A stretch of 14,838 nt of DNA from JAVBJV01 sp031546815 (GCA_031546815.1 JAVBJV010000064.1:1-14838), one strand, 5' to 3'; positions 1-7,179 are shown, numbered from the stretch's first letter. Notes: generated by a model not told the origin, from the letters alone. Made by a program: numbers and translations.

Positions 1-952
1 GCCGGATGCCCATCCGCACCGGCTGCGCCACTGCGCGACCGTCGACGATCTTCATCACTATGGCCCCCTGAGCGGTTGGCACGATAGCGCCCTCGGGGAC
101 GGTGATGGCGCGCTCTTCCTGTTTCAACACCAGCACCACACGGGCAAACAGGCCAGGGCGCAGCAGGTTGTCTGTGTTGGAAAGCAGCGCGCGAATGGCG
201 ATTGAACGTCCGTCCGCATCCAGCGCCGGGTCGATCGCATAAACCTCGCCCGCAAAATCCCGTCCCGGATAGGCATCCACGCGCAGCCGCAGCATCTGCC
301 CGGTGCGCACCGACGACAGATACATCTCCGGCACCCGGAATTCGACCTTGATCGGGTTCAGGCTTTCAATATTCACAATCGCCGCACCCACGGCCACAAA
401 GTCACCGGGGCTGACCTGTCGCAGCCCCGCCACTCCGTCGAACGGGGCCAGCAGGCGGAACTGCGCCAGACGCGCGCGCCGCAGTTCAACGGCAGCCTCG
501 GCCGTGCGCAGGACAGCGGTCGACTCGTCCCGCGCCCGGGCGGAGCCGGCACCACGCGTGAACAGATCGGACGAACGGGTCGAATTGGCCTGCGCGACTG
601 TCAGCTGCGCCTGCGCATCGGCCAGTTCGGCGCGCGGCACGCTGTCGTCCAGCTCGATCAGCGGCTGCCCGCTGGTGACCGGCTGGCCTTCGCTGAAATT
701 TACCCGCACCACACGGCCCGCAATTTCGGGGCGCAGCGTCACGCTTTCGTTGGAACGGAGCGAGCCGATCGCCGTAATCTCCTCGGCCAGCGGCCCGACC
801 TTGACCTGCACCGCCTCGACCGGCACGCCTTGGCTGGGCGGGGCACCGGCGGCAGCCGGGGCGGTCTGCGGGATCTTGGAATAGTACCAGAGTCCGGCTC
901 CACCGGCGGCCAGCAGAACGAGGGCAAGCCCATAAGCATAGCTTTGACGCAT
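1..952 (-). CDS. RND efflux periplasmic adaptor (membrane fusion protein), C-terminus cut by window edge
   Basis: This is the periplasmic adaptor of a tripartite RND efflux pump, linking an inner-membrane RND transporter to an outer-membrane channel. The frame is open from the ATG at 952 to the left edge (317 complete codons). Residues 8-23 form one hydrophobic anchor or signal segment with no lipobox Cys. The first lipoyl half-motif is at about 70-102 (SGQPLIELDD), an Ala/Arg/Glu-rich alpha-hairpin spans about 106-165, the second lipoyl half is at about 168-196 (LLAPFDGVAGLRQVSPGDFV), and a beta-barrel region follows. This order is typical of the AcrA/MexA family. GGAG lies about 10 nt before the ATG. 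The RND transporter gene would be expected further left on the same strand, outside the window. A palindrome overlapping its probable promoter suggests local repression. The pumped substrate cannot be inferred. Confidence 0.93.
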   Translation of the reverse strand, partial: MRQSYAYGLALVLLAAGGAGLWYYSKIPQTAPAAAGAPPSQGVPVEAVQVKVGPLAEEITAIGSLRSNESVTLRPEIAGRVVRVNFSEGQPVTSGQPLIELDDSVPRAELADAQAQLTVAQANSTRSSDLFTRGAGSARARDESTAVLRTAEAAVELRRARLAQFRLLAPFDGVAGLRQVSPGDFVAVGAAIVNIESLNPIKVEFRVPEMYLSSVRTGQMLRLRVDAYPGRDFAGEVYAIDPALDADGRSIAIRALLSNTDNLLRPGLFARVVLVLKQEERAITVPEGAIVPTAQGAIVMKIVDGRAVAQPVRMGIR

Positions 953-992
953 GATCGAGCTTTTCTCCGAGCGTATCCAGAAACAGGTCAGC

Positions 993-1014
993 AACTGAAC
1001 TGATCGGTTTAGTT
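993..1014. promoter_or_regulatory. Palindromic operator candidate (TetR-like) in the efflux/Lrp-like divergent region
   Basis: The 22-bp site starts AACTGAAC, has TGATCG in the centre and ends GTTTAGTT. Compared with its own reverse complement, 18 of 22 positions match, and the next flanking pair (992/1015) also pairs. It lies 41 bp upstream of the efflux adaptor ATG and covers its candidate -10. Palindromes of this size at RND adaptor promoters are commonly bound by TetR-family repressors. No regulator gene is present in the window, so the family assignment is inferred. Confidence 0.55.
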
Positions 1015-1034
1015 GTGCATCGGGGCGATGTCAA
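1006..1034 (-). promoter_or_regulatory. Candidate promoter of the efflux adaptor gene
   Basis: On the minus strand a perfect TTGACA -35 hexamer (1029-1034) is followed, after exactly 17 bp, by TAAACC (1006-1011), a weak -10. The -10 lies inside the palindrome at 993-1014. A plus-strand candidate, TTGTGC (1013-1018), 16 bp, AACAAT (1035-1040), overlaps it and could drive the Lrp-like gene. Both are read by eye only. Confidence 0.4.
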
Positions 1035-1108
1035 AACAATGTTTCCGGGTTGCAGGGCTGCCAGAAACCGGCCAAATGACTGGAATTCGCAAACAGGACA
1101 CCGAACCG

Positions 1109-1354
1109 ATGAAACCGATTTTCGTCATGCTGAAATGCGAGATGGGCCAGGCCTACAAGGTCGCCCGCCATTGCGCCGACACGGTGGACGAACTGTCCGA
1201 ACTGTATTCCACCTCTGGTCAGTTCGACCTGCTGGGCAAATTCTACCTGGAGGCGGGGCAGGATGCCGGGCTGTTCGTGACGGAAAAGCTGCAGACCTTG
1301 CCGGGCGTGAAGGACACCTACACCCTGATCACGTTCAACGCATTTTCCGGCTGA
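1109..1354 (+). CDS. Stand-alone Lrp/AsnC ligand-binding (RAM) domain protein
   Basis: This 81-residue protein begins MKPIFVMLKCEMGQAYKVA and has the beta-alpha-beta-beta-alpha-beta pattern of the Lrp/AsnC C-terminal effector domain. The stretch around residues 41-50 (GKFYLEAGQD) and the end VKDTYTLITFNAF are typical. There is no N-terminal helix-turn-helix, so it is not a complete Lrp regulator. Stand-alone copies are known to form small-ligand-binding oligomers or to pair with full-length Lrp proteins. I chose the ATG at 1109 because it gives the usual length of about 80 residues and has AGGAC about 9 nt upstream. The longer frame from 1013 would begin inside the operator palindrome. Its ligand is unknown. 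Confidence 0.8.
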   Translation: MKPIFVMLKCEMGQAYKVARHCADTVDELSELYSTSGQFDLLGKFYLEAGQDAGLFVTEKLQTLPGVKDTYTLITFNAFSG

Positions 1355-1361
1355 AACCCAT

Positions 1362-1390
1362 TTGCTTTTAAAAAGCCGTTCGCGTAGAGA
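1362..1390 (+). promoter_or_regulatory. Weak candidate promoter of tRNA-Leu
   Basis: TTGCTT (1362-1367) and TAGAGA (1385-1390) are separated by 17 bp, with the -10 ending 24 bp before the tRNA. Each hexamer matches only 3 of 6 consensus bases, so this is a position guess. Confidence 0.25.
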
Positions 1391-1414
1391 AAACGCCGTC
1401 TGAACCGACCATGT

Positions 1415-1501
1415 GCGGGCGTGGTGGAACTGGTAGACGCGCCGGACTCAAAATCCGGTTCTGGTGACAGAGTGTCGGTTCGATTCCGACCGCCCGCACC
1501 A
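1415..1501 (+). tRNA. tRNA-Leu (anticodon CAA), CCA encoded
   Basis: This 87-nt class II tRNA has a perfect 7-bp acceptor stem (GCGGGCG with CGCCCGC), discriminator A and an encoded CCA. The anticodon stem CCGGA/TCCGG encloses the loop CTCAAAA, giving anticodon CAA at 1449-1451, which reads UUG leucine codons. The T arm GTCGG-TTCGATT-CCGAC is perfect. The long variable region (TTCTGGTGACAGAG) is typical of tRNA-Leu. I see no repeat of its 3' end elsewhere in the window, so there is no sign of an integrated element here. Confidence 0.97.
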
Positions 1502-1591
1502 ATTTTCCTGCATATTTCTCCGGCTGGTCACGGCCCCACTTAAACCGTAAGAATACCGGTCTAGGTCGAGAAAACGGAGCCAGGATAAAAA

Positions 1592-2305
1592 ATGGCAGTC
1601 AATAAAATCTACCCCAGCGCCGAAGCGGCGCTCGAGGGCGTGTTGCGCGACGGGATCACCATCATGTCGGGCGGGTTCGGGCTGTGCGGCGTGCCGCAGG
1701 CGCTGATCGACGTGATCCGCGCATCGGGCATCAAGAGCCTGACCGTGGTCTCGAACAACGCGGGCATCGACGATGCCGGGCTGGGCGTGCTGCTGCAGAC
1801 GCGCCAGATCAAGAAGATGATCAGCTCCTATGTCGGTGAAAACGCGCTGTTTGCGCAGCAGTATCTGGCGGGCGAGCTGGAGATCGAATTCAACCCGCAG
1901 GGCACTCTGGCCGAACGCATTCGTGCGGGCGGCGCCGGCATTCCCGCCTTCTTCACCCGCACCGGCGCGGGCACGCTGGTGTCCGAAGGCAAGGAAATGC
2001 GCGAGTTCGACGGCAAGCAGCACGTGATGGAAACCGGCCTGAAGGCCGACCTGTCGATCATCCACGCCTGGAAGGCCGACACCGAAGGCAACCTGGTGTT
2101 CCGCAAGACCGCGCGCAACTTCAACCCGATGATGGCAACGGCGGGGAAAGTGACCGTCGTGCAGGTGGAAGAACTGGTGCAGGCGGGGCAGATCGACCCG
2201 GACCACATCATCACGCCGGGCATTTTCGTGGACCGGATCGTGAAGCTCGACCATGTGGAAAAGCGCATCGAACAGCGCACCACCCGCAAGCGCAGCGCAG
2301 CATAA
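1592..2305 (+). CDS. scoA: 3-oxoacid CoA-transferase, subunit A
   Basis: This is the alpha subunit (237 residues) of a class I CoA-transferase, probably succinyl-CoA:3-ketoacid CoA-transferase (SCOT). That enzyme moves CoA from succinyl-CoA to acetoacetate in the cytoplasm. The N-terminal Gly-rich segment TIMSGGFGLCGVPQALID (about residues 23-40), the conserved RQIKKMISSYVGEN, EFNPQGTLAERIRAGGAGIPAFF and VFRKTARNFNPMMA blocks, and the length all fit ScoA of alphaproteobacteria. AGGA lies 8-9 nt before the ATG. It is followed after 12 bp by scoB, so the two form an operon. The alternative is PcaI (3-oxoadipate CoA-transferase), which is worth considering because a PcaR-like regulator and PcaF are encoded about 4 kb away. 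The sequence looks closer to SCOT. Confidence 0.92.
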   Translation: MAVNKIYPSAEAALEGVLRDGITIMSGGFGLCGVPQALIDVIRASGIKSLTVVSNNAGIDDAGLGVLLQTRQIKKMISSYVGENALFAQQYLAGELEIEFNPQGTLAERIRAGGAGIPAFFTRTGAGTLVSEGKEMREFDGKQHVMETGLKADLSIIHAWKADTEGNLVFRKTARNFNPMMATAGKVTVVQVEELVQAGQIDPDHIITPGIFVDRIVKLDHVEKRIEQRTTRKRSAA

Positions 2306-2317
2306 GGAACGCACATC

Positions 2318-2944
2318 ATGGCATGGACACGTGAACAGATGGCCGCCCGCGCTGCCCGCGAATTGCAGGACGGGTTCTATGTGAACCTCGGCATTGGCAT
2401 CCCGACACTGGTGGCGAACTACATCCCCGAAGGCGTCTCGATCCAGTTGCAGAGCGAGAACGGCATGCTCGGCATGGGCCCCTTCCCGTTCGAGGGCGAG
2501 GAAGACGCCGACCTGATCAACGCTGGCAAGCAGACCGTCACCGAACTGCCGACCACCAGCTTCTTCGACAGCGCGGCATCGTTCGCGATGGTACGTGGCG
2601 GGCATATCCAGCTCTCGATCCTGGGCGCATTGCAGGTGGCCGAGAACGGCGATCTGGCAAACTGGATGGTGCCGGGCAAGATGGTCAAGGGCATGGGCGG
2701 CGCGATGGATCTGGTCGCCGGGGTACAGCGCGTTGTGGTGCTGATGGAACACACCGCCAAGGGCGAGCCGAAGATCCTGAAGCAGTGCACCCTGCCGCTG
2801 ACCGGCGCGGGCGTTGTCGATCTGCTGATCACCGATCTGGCGGTGTTCAACGTGGGACGTCCCGGACTGAAGCTGGTGGAACTCGCCCCCGGCGTGACGC
2901 TGGATGAAGTGCGCGCCAAGACCGAGGCGAATTTCGTCGCATAA
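2318..2944 (+). CDS. scoB: 3-oxoacid CoA-transferase, subunit B
   Basis: This is the beta subunit (208 residues), which carries the catalytic glutamate that forms the glutamyl-CoA thioester. The motif SENGMLGMGPFP holds this residue (Glu47). Other family blocks are YVNLGIGIPTLVANY (about 21-35), DADLINAGKQTVTELP, FAMVRGGHIQLSILGALQV and GDLANWMVPGKMVKGMGGAMDL. A strong AAGGAA ribosome-binding site precedes the ATG, 12 bp after scoA, as expected for a two-subunit enzyme made in equal amounts. A hairpin terminator begins 5 bp after the stop. As with scoA, PcaJ is the alternative, but the GKMVKGMGGAMDL region is SCOT-like. Confidence 0.92.
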   Translation: MAWTREQMAARAARELQDGFYVNLGIGIPTLVANYIPEGVSIQLQSENGMLGMGPFPFEGEEDADLINAGKQTVTELPTTSFFDSAASFAMVRGGHIQLSILGALQVAENGDLANWMVPGKMVKGMGGAMDLVAGVQRVVVLMEHTAKGEPKILKQCTLPLTGAGVVDLLITDLAVFNVGRPGLKLVELAPGVTLDEVRAKTEANFVA

Positions 2945-2948
2945 CAAA

Positions 2949-2977
2949 AAAGGGCGCTCCATCACGGAGCGCCCTTT
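2949..2977. terminator. Hairpin terminator between convergent scoB and the TctC gene
   Basis: A perfect 12-bp stem (AAAGGGCGCTCC with GGAGCGCCCTTT) encloses the 5-nt loop ATCAC. It is flanked by A-rich sequence on the left and a short T run at the right arm, so it can act in both directions. It lies between the scoB stop (2944) and the convergent TctC stop (2993). Confidence 0.9.
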
Positions 2978-2992
2978 CTGATTTCGGTCCGG

Positions 2993-3967
2993 TCAGTTCA
3001 CCCGGATACCGGCCTTCTGAACAATCCCGACCCACTTGGCGACTTCGGCCTGCAGGAACGCGGCGGTCGAAGCAGGTGTGCTGTCCGGCACGACCTTCAC
3101 GGCCAGTTCACCCAGACGGGTCTTCACCATGTCTTCCTTCAGCGCCGCGTTGATCGCCGCGTTGGCAGCATTCACCGCTGCTTCCGGCGTGCCGACGGGG
3201 GCCAGCACCATGTGCCAGGTATAGGCTTCGTAGCTCGGCAACCCGGCTTCCGCGAAAGTCGGCACGTCCGGCAGCTGCGGCAGGCGTGTATTGCCCGCCA
3301 CCGCCAGCGCCCGCACCTCGCCGCGCGACGCGAACGGAATCACGTTCGAGGCAACGTCGGTCATCATCGTCAATGTGCCACTCAGCAGATCCGGCATCGC
3401 CGCCGCGGAACCGCGATACGGAACGTGGTTGACCTTCAGCTCGCCCGCCTGATCCAGGAACAGTTCCGCCGCCAGATGCAGCGCGCTGCCGTTGCCGGCA
3501 CTGCCGTAGTCGTACTTGCCCGGATTGTCGCGATACAGCTTGATCAGCTCCTGCAGGTTCTGCACCGGCAGGTTCTTGTTCACCATAAGTACCATCGGAA
3601 TGGTGCCGACCAGCGCGACGGGCGCGAACGACGTTACCGGGTCAAACGGCGCGGTCGGGAACAGTGCCTTCACCACCGAATGCGACACCGTGGTGTAGAG
3701 CAGCGTGTTGCCATCCTTCGGTGCCGAGGCGACGACTTCAGTGCCGATCACCACACCCGCGCCAGTGCGGTTTTCGATAACCACGCGCTGCGGCAGGTTG
3801 CGCGACATGCTGTCGGTCAGGATACGCGCGGGCACATCGGTGGGGCCGCCCGCAGCATAGGGAACAACCATGCGTATGGGCTGCGAAGGCCAGGGTGTCT
3901 GGGCGCGCGCGCCGAATGGCAGTGTGGCAACTGCGGCCGAAGCCGCCAGCAAAGAACGACGTTTCAT
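2993..3967 (-). CDS. Bug/TctC-family tripartite tricarboxylate transporter substrate-binding protein (orphan)
   Basis: This 324-residue periplasmic binding protein is of the Bug (TctC) family, which captures carboxylates or similar small ligands. The N-terminus MKRRSLLAASAAVATLPFGARA has twin arginines and a hydrophobic core ending in an ARA cleavage site before Gln23, so export by Tat or Sec is likely. The mature start WPSQPIRMVVPYAAGGPTD and the later PYRGSAAAMPDLLSGTL block (the usual substrate-loop region) are family hallmarks. I chose the ATG at 3967 because it begins the signal peptide; the open frame further upstream overlaps gluQ. GGGAG lies about 13 nt upstream. No TctA or TctB membrane partner is visible, as is common for amplified Bug receptors. 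The ligand cannot be predicted. Confidence 0.92.
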   Translation of the reverse strand: MKRRSLLAASAAVATLPFGARAQTPWPSQPIRMVVPYAAGGPTDVPARILTDSMSRNLPQRVVIENRTGAGVVIGTEVVASAPKDGNTLLYTTVSHSVVKALFPTAPFDPVTSFAPVALVGTIPMVLMVNKNLPVQNLQELIKLYRDNPGKYDYGSAGNGSALHLAAELFLDQAGELKVNHVPYRGSAAAMPDLLSGTLTMMTDVASNVIPFASRGEVRALAVAGNTRLPQLPDVPTFAEAGLPSYEAYTWHMVLAPVGTPEAAVNAANAAINAALKEDMVKTRLGELAVKVVPDSTPASTAAFLQAEVAKWVGIVQKAGIRVN

Positions 3968-4004
3968 TGTATGAAAATTCTCCCAGACTTTGATTTCTTG
4001 CTTG

Positions 4005-4032
4005 AACGTAACTGCCCAGACAGACACGTCAA
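4005..4032 (-). promoter_or_regulatory. Weak candidate promoter of the TctC gene
   Basis: On the minus strand TTGACG (4027-4032), 16 bp and TACGTT (4005-4010) could form a promoter that overlaps the gluQ stop codon. The -35 matches 5 of 6 consensus bases but the -10 only 3 of 6. Confidence 0.3.
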
Positions 4033-4874
4033 GCCTTGGGAAAACCAGCCTGAGCACGCAGCTCCTCCACCTTCGCACCTGCAGCACGAAGATCGCGGAT
4101 ACAAACCGCACCATCGCGTTTGGCCAGACGCTTCCCGTCCGCCCCCACCAGCAGCGCATGATGCGCATAGACCGGCGCGGGCCAGCCCATCAGTTCCTGC
4201 AACAGCCGGTGCAGATGCATGGCGGGGCGCAGATCCTCGCCGCGCGTGACCAGCGTGACGCCCTGCAACGCGTCGTCATGTGTCACGCACAGGTGATACG
4301 AGGCGGGTGTATCCTTGCGCGCCAGCACCACATCGCCGAACTGCGCGGGATCGCAGCGCAATTCACCCTGCCCTTCCTCGACGCAGCAGATCGGACCGGG
4401 CACCGTCCGCAGCGCCGCCGCCATGTCCAGCCGCAACGCATAGGGCACGCCCGAGGCAATTCGTTCGGCCCGTTGCGTTTCGCTCAAGGCGCGACACGTG
4501 CCCGGATAGAGCGGCCCGTCCGGCCCGTGCGGCGCGTGTGCGCTGGCGGCGATCTCGCGCGCGATGTCGGCGCGGGTGCAGAAGCAGGGATAGAGCAACC
4601 CGCGCGCCGACAGCGTATCCAGCACGGCGCGATAGTCGGGGAAATGCTCGGACTGCACGCGCACCTCGCCGTCCCAGTCCAGCCCCAGCCAGCGCAGGTC
4701 CTCCAGAATTGCCTGCGTGTATTCGGGGCGGCAGCGGGTGGGGTCGATGTCCTCGATCCGCAGCAGGAACCGCCCGCCGCTCTGATGCGCGCGCGTCCAG
4801 CCGTGCAAGGCCGAATGCACATGGCCCAGATGCAAATAGCCGGTCGGGCTGGGGGCAAAGCGGGTGACAATCAT
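4029..4874 (-). CDS. gluQ: Glutamyl-Q tRNA(Asp) synthetase
   Basis: GluQ (YadB) is a truncated glutamyl-tRNA synthetase paralogue that attaches glutamate to the queuosine at position 34 of tRNA-Asp. The 281 residues match the family length: a catalytic Rossmann domain without the anticodon-binding domain of GltX. The class I signature is seen as APSPTGYLHLGH (residues 7-18, HIGH-type) and KRLAK (248-252, KMSKS-type). Zinc-ligand residues are in place: Cys97, Cys99, Tyr123 and Cys127. The ATG at 4874 starts directly at the conserved TRFAPSPTG segment. It is divergent from the esterase gene with only 42 bp between the starts, and the TctC gene lies 61 bp downstream on the same strand. Confidence 0.95.
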   Translation of the reverse strand: MIVTRFAPSPTGYLHLGHVHSALHGWTRAHQSGGRFLLRIEDIDPTRCRPEYTQAILEDLRWLGLDWDGEVRVQSEHFPDYRAVLDTLSARGLLYPCFCTRADIAREIAASAHAPHGPDGPLYPGTCRALSETQRAERIASGVPYALRLDMAAALRTVPGPICCVEEGQGELRCDPAQFGDVVLARKDTPASYHLCVTHDDALQGVTLVTRGEDLRPAMHLHRLLQELMGWPAPVYAHHALLVGADGKRLAKRDGAVCIRDLRAAGAKVEELRAQAGFPKA

Positions 4875-4916
4875 CGCGACCCAACGTATGCACGAAACCG
4901 GCAGAGGAGAAAACAG

Positions 4917-5573
4917 ATGGCGATACTCGAAGGCCCCGTCTGGGGACCGAAATCACGCGGCCCGGTGAAGCAGATCGTGGTGCTGTGCCACGGCGTCGGC
5001 GCGGACGGCAACGACCTGATCGACATCGCCCCCGGCTTCTACGCCCACGCCCTGCCCGACGCGTTGTTCCTGTCGCCGAACGCGCCCTTCGCTTACGACA
5101 TGGCCCCGTTCGGGCGGCAGTGGTTCAGCCTGGCCGACCGCACCCCCGCCGTGATGGACGCGGGCGTGCGCACCGCGGCCGACATCCTCGGCAAGTTCGT
5201 GGATGAAGCACTGACGCAGCATAACCTGCCCGCCGATGCCTATGCGCTGATGGGGTTCAGCCAGGGTGCGATGACATCGCTGTTCGCGGGGCTGCGTCGG
5301 CCGACACCGCCGCGCGCCATCCTCGCCTATTCCGGTGCATTGCTGGCCCCCGAGACTCTGGCGGCCGAGATCACCGGCAAGCCCCCGGTGCTGGTCGCGC
5401 ACGGTGCCGCCGACCCCGTGGTGCCGATCGAGCGCGGTCGCGCGGCGGAAGATGCCCTGCGCGCCGCCGGTGTGCCGGTCGAGACCGTCTATACCGCCGG
5501 ACTGCAACACGGCATCTCCGAAGCCGGTCTGTCCGCCGGGGCGCTGATGCTGCAGCGGGCCTTTGCCGGGTAA
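4917..5573 (+). CDS. Phospholipase/carboxylesterase family alpha/beta hydrolase
   Basis: This 218-residue cytoplasmic serine hydrolase belongs to the phospholipase/carboxylesterase (acyl-protein thioesterase-like) family. The nucleophile elbow GFSQGA places Ser115. Asp166 (HGAADPVVP) and His198 (GLQHGIS) complete the catalytic triad. The oxyanion region VVLCHGVGADGNDL (about 21-34) is typical. There is no signal peptide. The open frame extends far upstream, but that part is only the reverse of gluQ. The ATG at 4917 has a clear GAGGAGA ribosome-binding site 7 nt before it and gives the family length. The next gene starts 3 bp after the stop, suggesting coupled translation. The natural substrate is unknown. 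Confidence 0.93.
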   Translation: MAILEGPVWGPKSRGPVKQIVVLCHGVGADGNDLIDIAPGFYAHALPDALFLSPNAPFAYDMAPFGRQWFSLADRTPAVMDAGVRTAADILGKFVDEALTQHNLPADAYALMGFSQGAMTSLFAGLRRPTPPRAILAYSGALLAPETLAAEITGKPPVLVAHGAADPVVPIERGRAAEDALRAAGVPVETVYTAGLQHGISEAGLSAGALMLQRAFAG

Positions 5574-5603
5574 TTCATGCGCACATGGAGCGCCACAGAA
5601 GCA

Positions 5604-5846
5604 CTGGCAGCCCATGCGCAACTGGGCGGTCACTTCCCGCTGTCCGATTTCTGGCGCGGCGCCGATCCCGACCGGGCCGTGCTGCGTAACCTGCTGCGTG
5701 GCATCTACACAGGAGACACCGCCTGTATCGAACTCGGCGTGCGTCTGGTCGAGCCCCTGAACGAAGCCGAAATCGCCCGCGCGCATCTGGCACGTGCCCT
5801 GCATCTTGCCGCACTTTCCGGGCGGTAGATCGCCCGGCTGCAACAA
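5604..5846 (+). repeat. Module 1 of the duplicated domain
   Basis: This stretch (codons 10-90) shares LGG-FPLS, GD-ACIELGVR and ARA-LARA with module 2. It has about 5 extra residues before GDTACIELG and about 5 fewer after it, so the two ends align at an offset of exactly 100 codons. It contains the amber codon. Confidence 0.75.
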
Positions 5847-5903
5847 CAGGGCTGGCGCTGGAACGGCCAACACCATCCGGCGGACTGGGACGACGACGCC
5901 ATC

Positions 5904-6146
5904 CTGCACACGCACGCCGAACTGGGAGGCACGTTCCCGCTGTCGGCCCCATCGTGTCGCGGCGTCCTGTACAATCTGTCCGATGGCGTGCGCGCCGGAG
6001 ATCCCGCCTGCATCGAACTCGGCGTACGTTTCATCGAGGCGCAGATCGGCATGCCGTGCATCTATGCAGGCTACGCACGCGCCCGTCTGGCCCGCGCCTT
6101 CTGCTATGTGCCGCTGTCGGCAGAACAGAAAAGCCGCCTGTCGCAG
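5904..6146 (+). repeat. Module 2 of the duplicated domain
   Basis: This stretch (codons 110-190) is the second copy of the module. It has Gln (CAG, 6126-6128) where module 1 has TAG. The copies are diverged at the DNA level apart from short runs such as GAACTCGGCGT, so the duplication is old. Confidence 0.75.
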
Positions 6147-6367
6147 CACTTCCTCGACATGGTTGTCTGGCGCGAGAGAACCCAGGAATTCCGCGAATAC
6201 CTGAAGCTCTGGCCGCGCGTGATGCAGGAAGACCACCGGCGGCAGTTACTGCAGATCCTCCAGCAGCGCCGCCCGACCGTCCTCAGCACGCGCCTGCAAC
6301 AGATCGTCGACGCCGCCCTCTGAACGTTCGCATTGCGCACGAAACTGCACCATGCGAACATCCCGGC

Positions 6368-7129
6368 ATGGAGACCGATCGCAATTTCATCACCGCGCTG
6401 GCCCGCGGGCTCGACGTGCTGCGCGCCTTTGGCGGGCGCGAGGACGGGCAGAGCCTGTCCGACATCGCCCGCATCGTCGATCTGCCCCGCGCCACCGTGC
6501 GGCGCTGTCTGCTGACGTTTCAGACACTGGGTTACATCAGCAGCAACGGGCGCGAATTTTACCTGACGCCGAAGGTGCTCACGCTGGGGGCGGCGTATCT
6601 TACCTCCACCCCGCTGCCGCGCCTGTTGCAGCCGTTCCTCGACCGGGTGAGCAAGCAGATCGGCGAGAGCTGTTCCGCCGCCATTCTGGTCGACGACGCC
6701 GTGGTCTATATCGCCCGCACACAGACCAAACGGATCATGTCGGTAGATCTGTCGGTCGGCTCGCGGTTACCGGCGTATTGTTCGGCACTGGGGCGGGTGA
6801 TGCTGGCGGCGTTGCCCGAAGACCAGCTGAGCGACTGGCTGTCCCGCACCAGGCTGGTGCGCCAGACCGAGCGGACCATCACCAGCAAGGCCACCTTCCG
6901 CAACATCCTGAAGCAGGTGCAGCACGACGGTTACAGCCTGGTCGATCAGGAACTGGAACTCGGCCTGCGCGGCATTGCGGTACCGGTGCACAACACGGCG
7001 GGCACGGTGATTGCGGCGATCAATATCGGTGTGCAAGCGGCACGAGTTGGCCGGGCCGAGATGGAAAAGCGCTTCCTGCCCGCCCTGCGCAGCGCCGCAG
7101 AAGATGCACGCCCATTATTTGCCGGATAA
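6368..7129 (+). CDS. pcaR: IclR-family regulator, PcaR/PobR-like (beta-ketoadipate pathway type)
   Basis: This 253-residue IclR-type regulator has an N-terminal winged helix-turn-helix (about 6-68; the recognition region is SLSDIARIVDLPRATVRRCLLTF) and a C-terminal effector domain (about 80-250; SVGSRLPAYCSALGRVMLA, GYSLVDQELELGLRGIAVPV). These blocks match the PcaR/PcaU/PobR/CatR branch, which responds to aromatic-pathway intermediates such as beta-ketoadipate. pcaF begins 83 bp downstream on the same strand, which supports the assignment. I chose the ATG at 6368 because it starts just before the conserved FITALARGLDVLRAF segment. The ribosome-binding site there is weak. The effector itself is not shown by the sequence. 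Confidence 0.82.
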   Translation: METDRNFITALARGLDVLRAFGGREDGQSLSDIARIVDLPRATVRRCLLTFQTLGYISSNGREFYLTPKVLTLGAAYLTSTPLPRLLQPFLDRVSKQIGESCSAAILVDDAVVYIARTQTKRIMSVDLSVGSRLPAYCSALGRVMLAALPEDQLSDWLSRTRLVRQTERTITSKATFRNILKQVQHDGYSLVDQELELGLRGIAVPVHNTAGTVIAAINIGVQAARVGRAEMEKRFLPALRSAAEDARPLFAG

Positions 7130-7179
7130 TCCGCACACAGATTGAGCCGACCGGTTGACCATCCTCTCGCACGAAGCGA

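Larger units (their letters stand above)
5577..6323 (+). pseudogene. Two-module protein of unknown function interrupted by an in-frame amber codon
   Basis: The frame runs 249 codons from the ATG at 5577 to the TGA at 6323, with one TAG at 5826-5828 (codon 84). Codons 10-90 and 110-190 encode two related modules. Shared blocks are LGGxFPLS, GDxACIELGVR and ARAxLARAxxxxxLS. In the second module the residue aligned with the stop is Gln184, encoded by CAG exactly 300 bp downstream, so a single C-to-T change explains the stop. A Trp-rich linker (GWRWNG, about 92-97) joins the modules and the C-terminus is helical and Arg/Gln-rich. No membrane segments or signal peptide are seen. I do not recognise the family. 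Coding character continues after the TAG, so the break is recent, or the codon is read through. The gene starts 3 bp after the esterase and has no clear ribosome-binding site of its own. The alternative is a short 83-residue product plus an untranslated remnant. Confidence 0.7.

Noticed and set aside
1013..1108. Longer N-terminus for the Lrp-like protein
   Set aside because: It begins inside the operator palindrome and adds residues foreign to the domain family.
1415..1501. tRNA-Leu as an attachment site of an integrated element
   Set aside because: No integrase is present and the tRNA 3' end is not repeated in the window.
1448..2965. 505-codon minus-strand open frame opposite scoAB
   Set aside because: It starts beyond the scoB stop, runs through both subunits into the tRNA gene and has the same His/Arg-rich shadow composition.
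3990..4916. N-terminal extension of the esterase
   Set aside because: The in-frame extension is the reverse of gluQ; the ATG at 4917 has a clear ribosome-binding site and gives the family length.
4953..6236. 427-codon minus-strand open frame opposite the esterase and the two-module gene
   Set aside because: Considered because the sense gene is interrupted, but the conserved module repeats and natural residues are on the plus strand.
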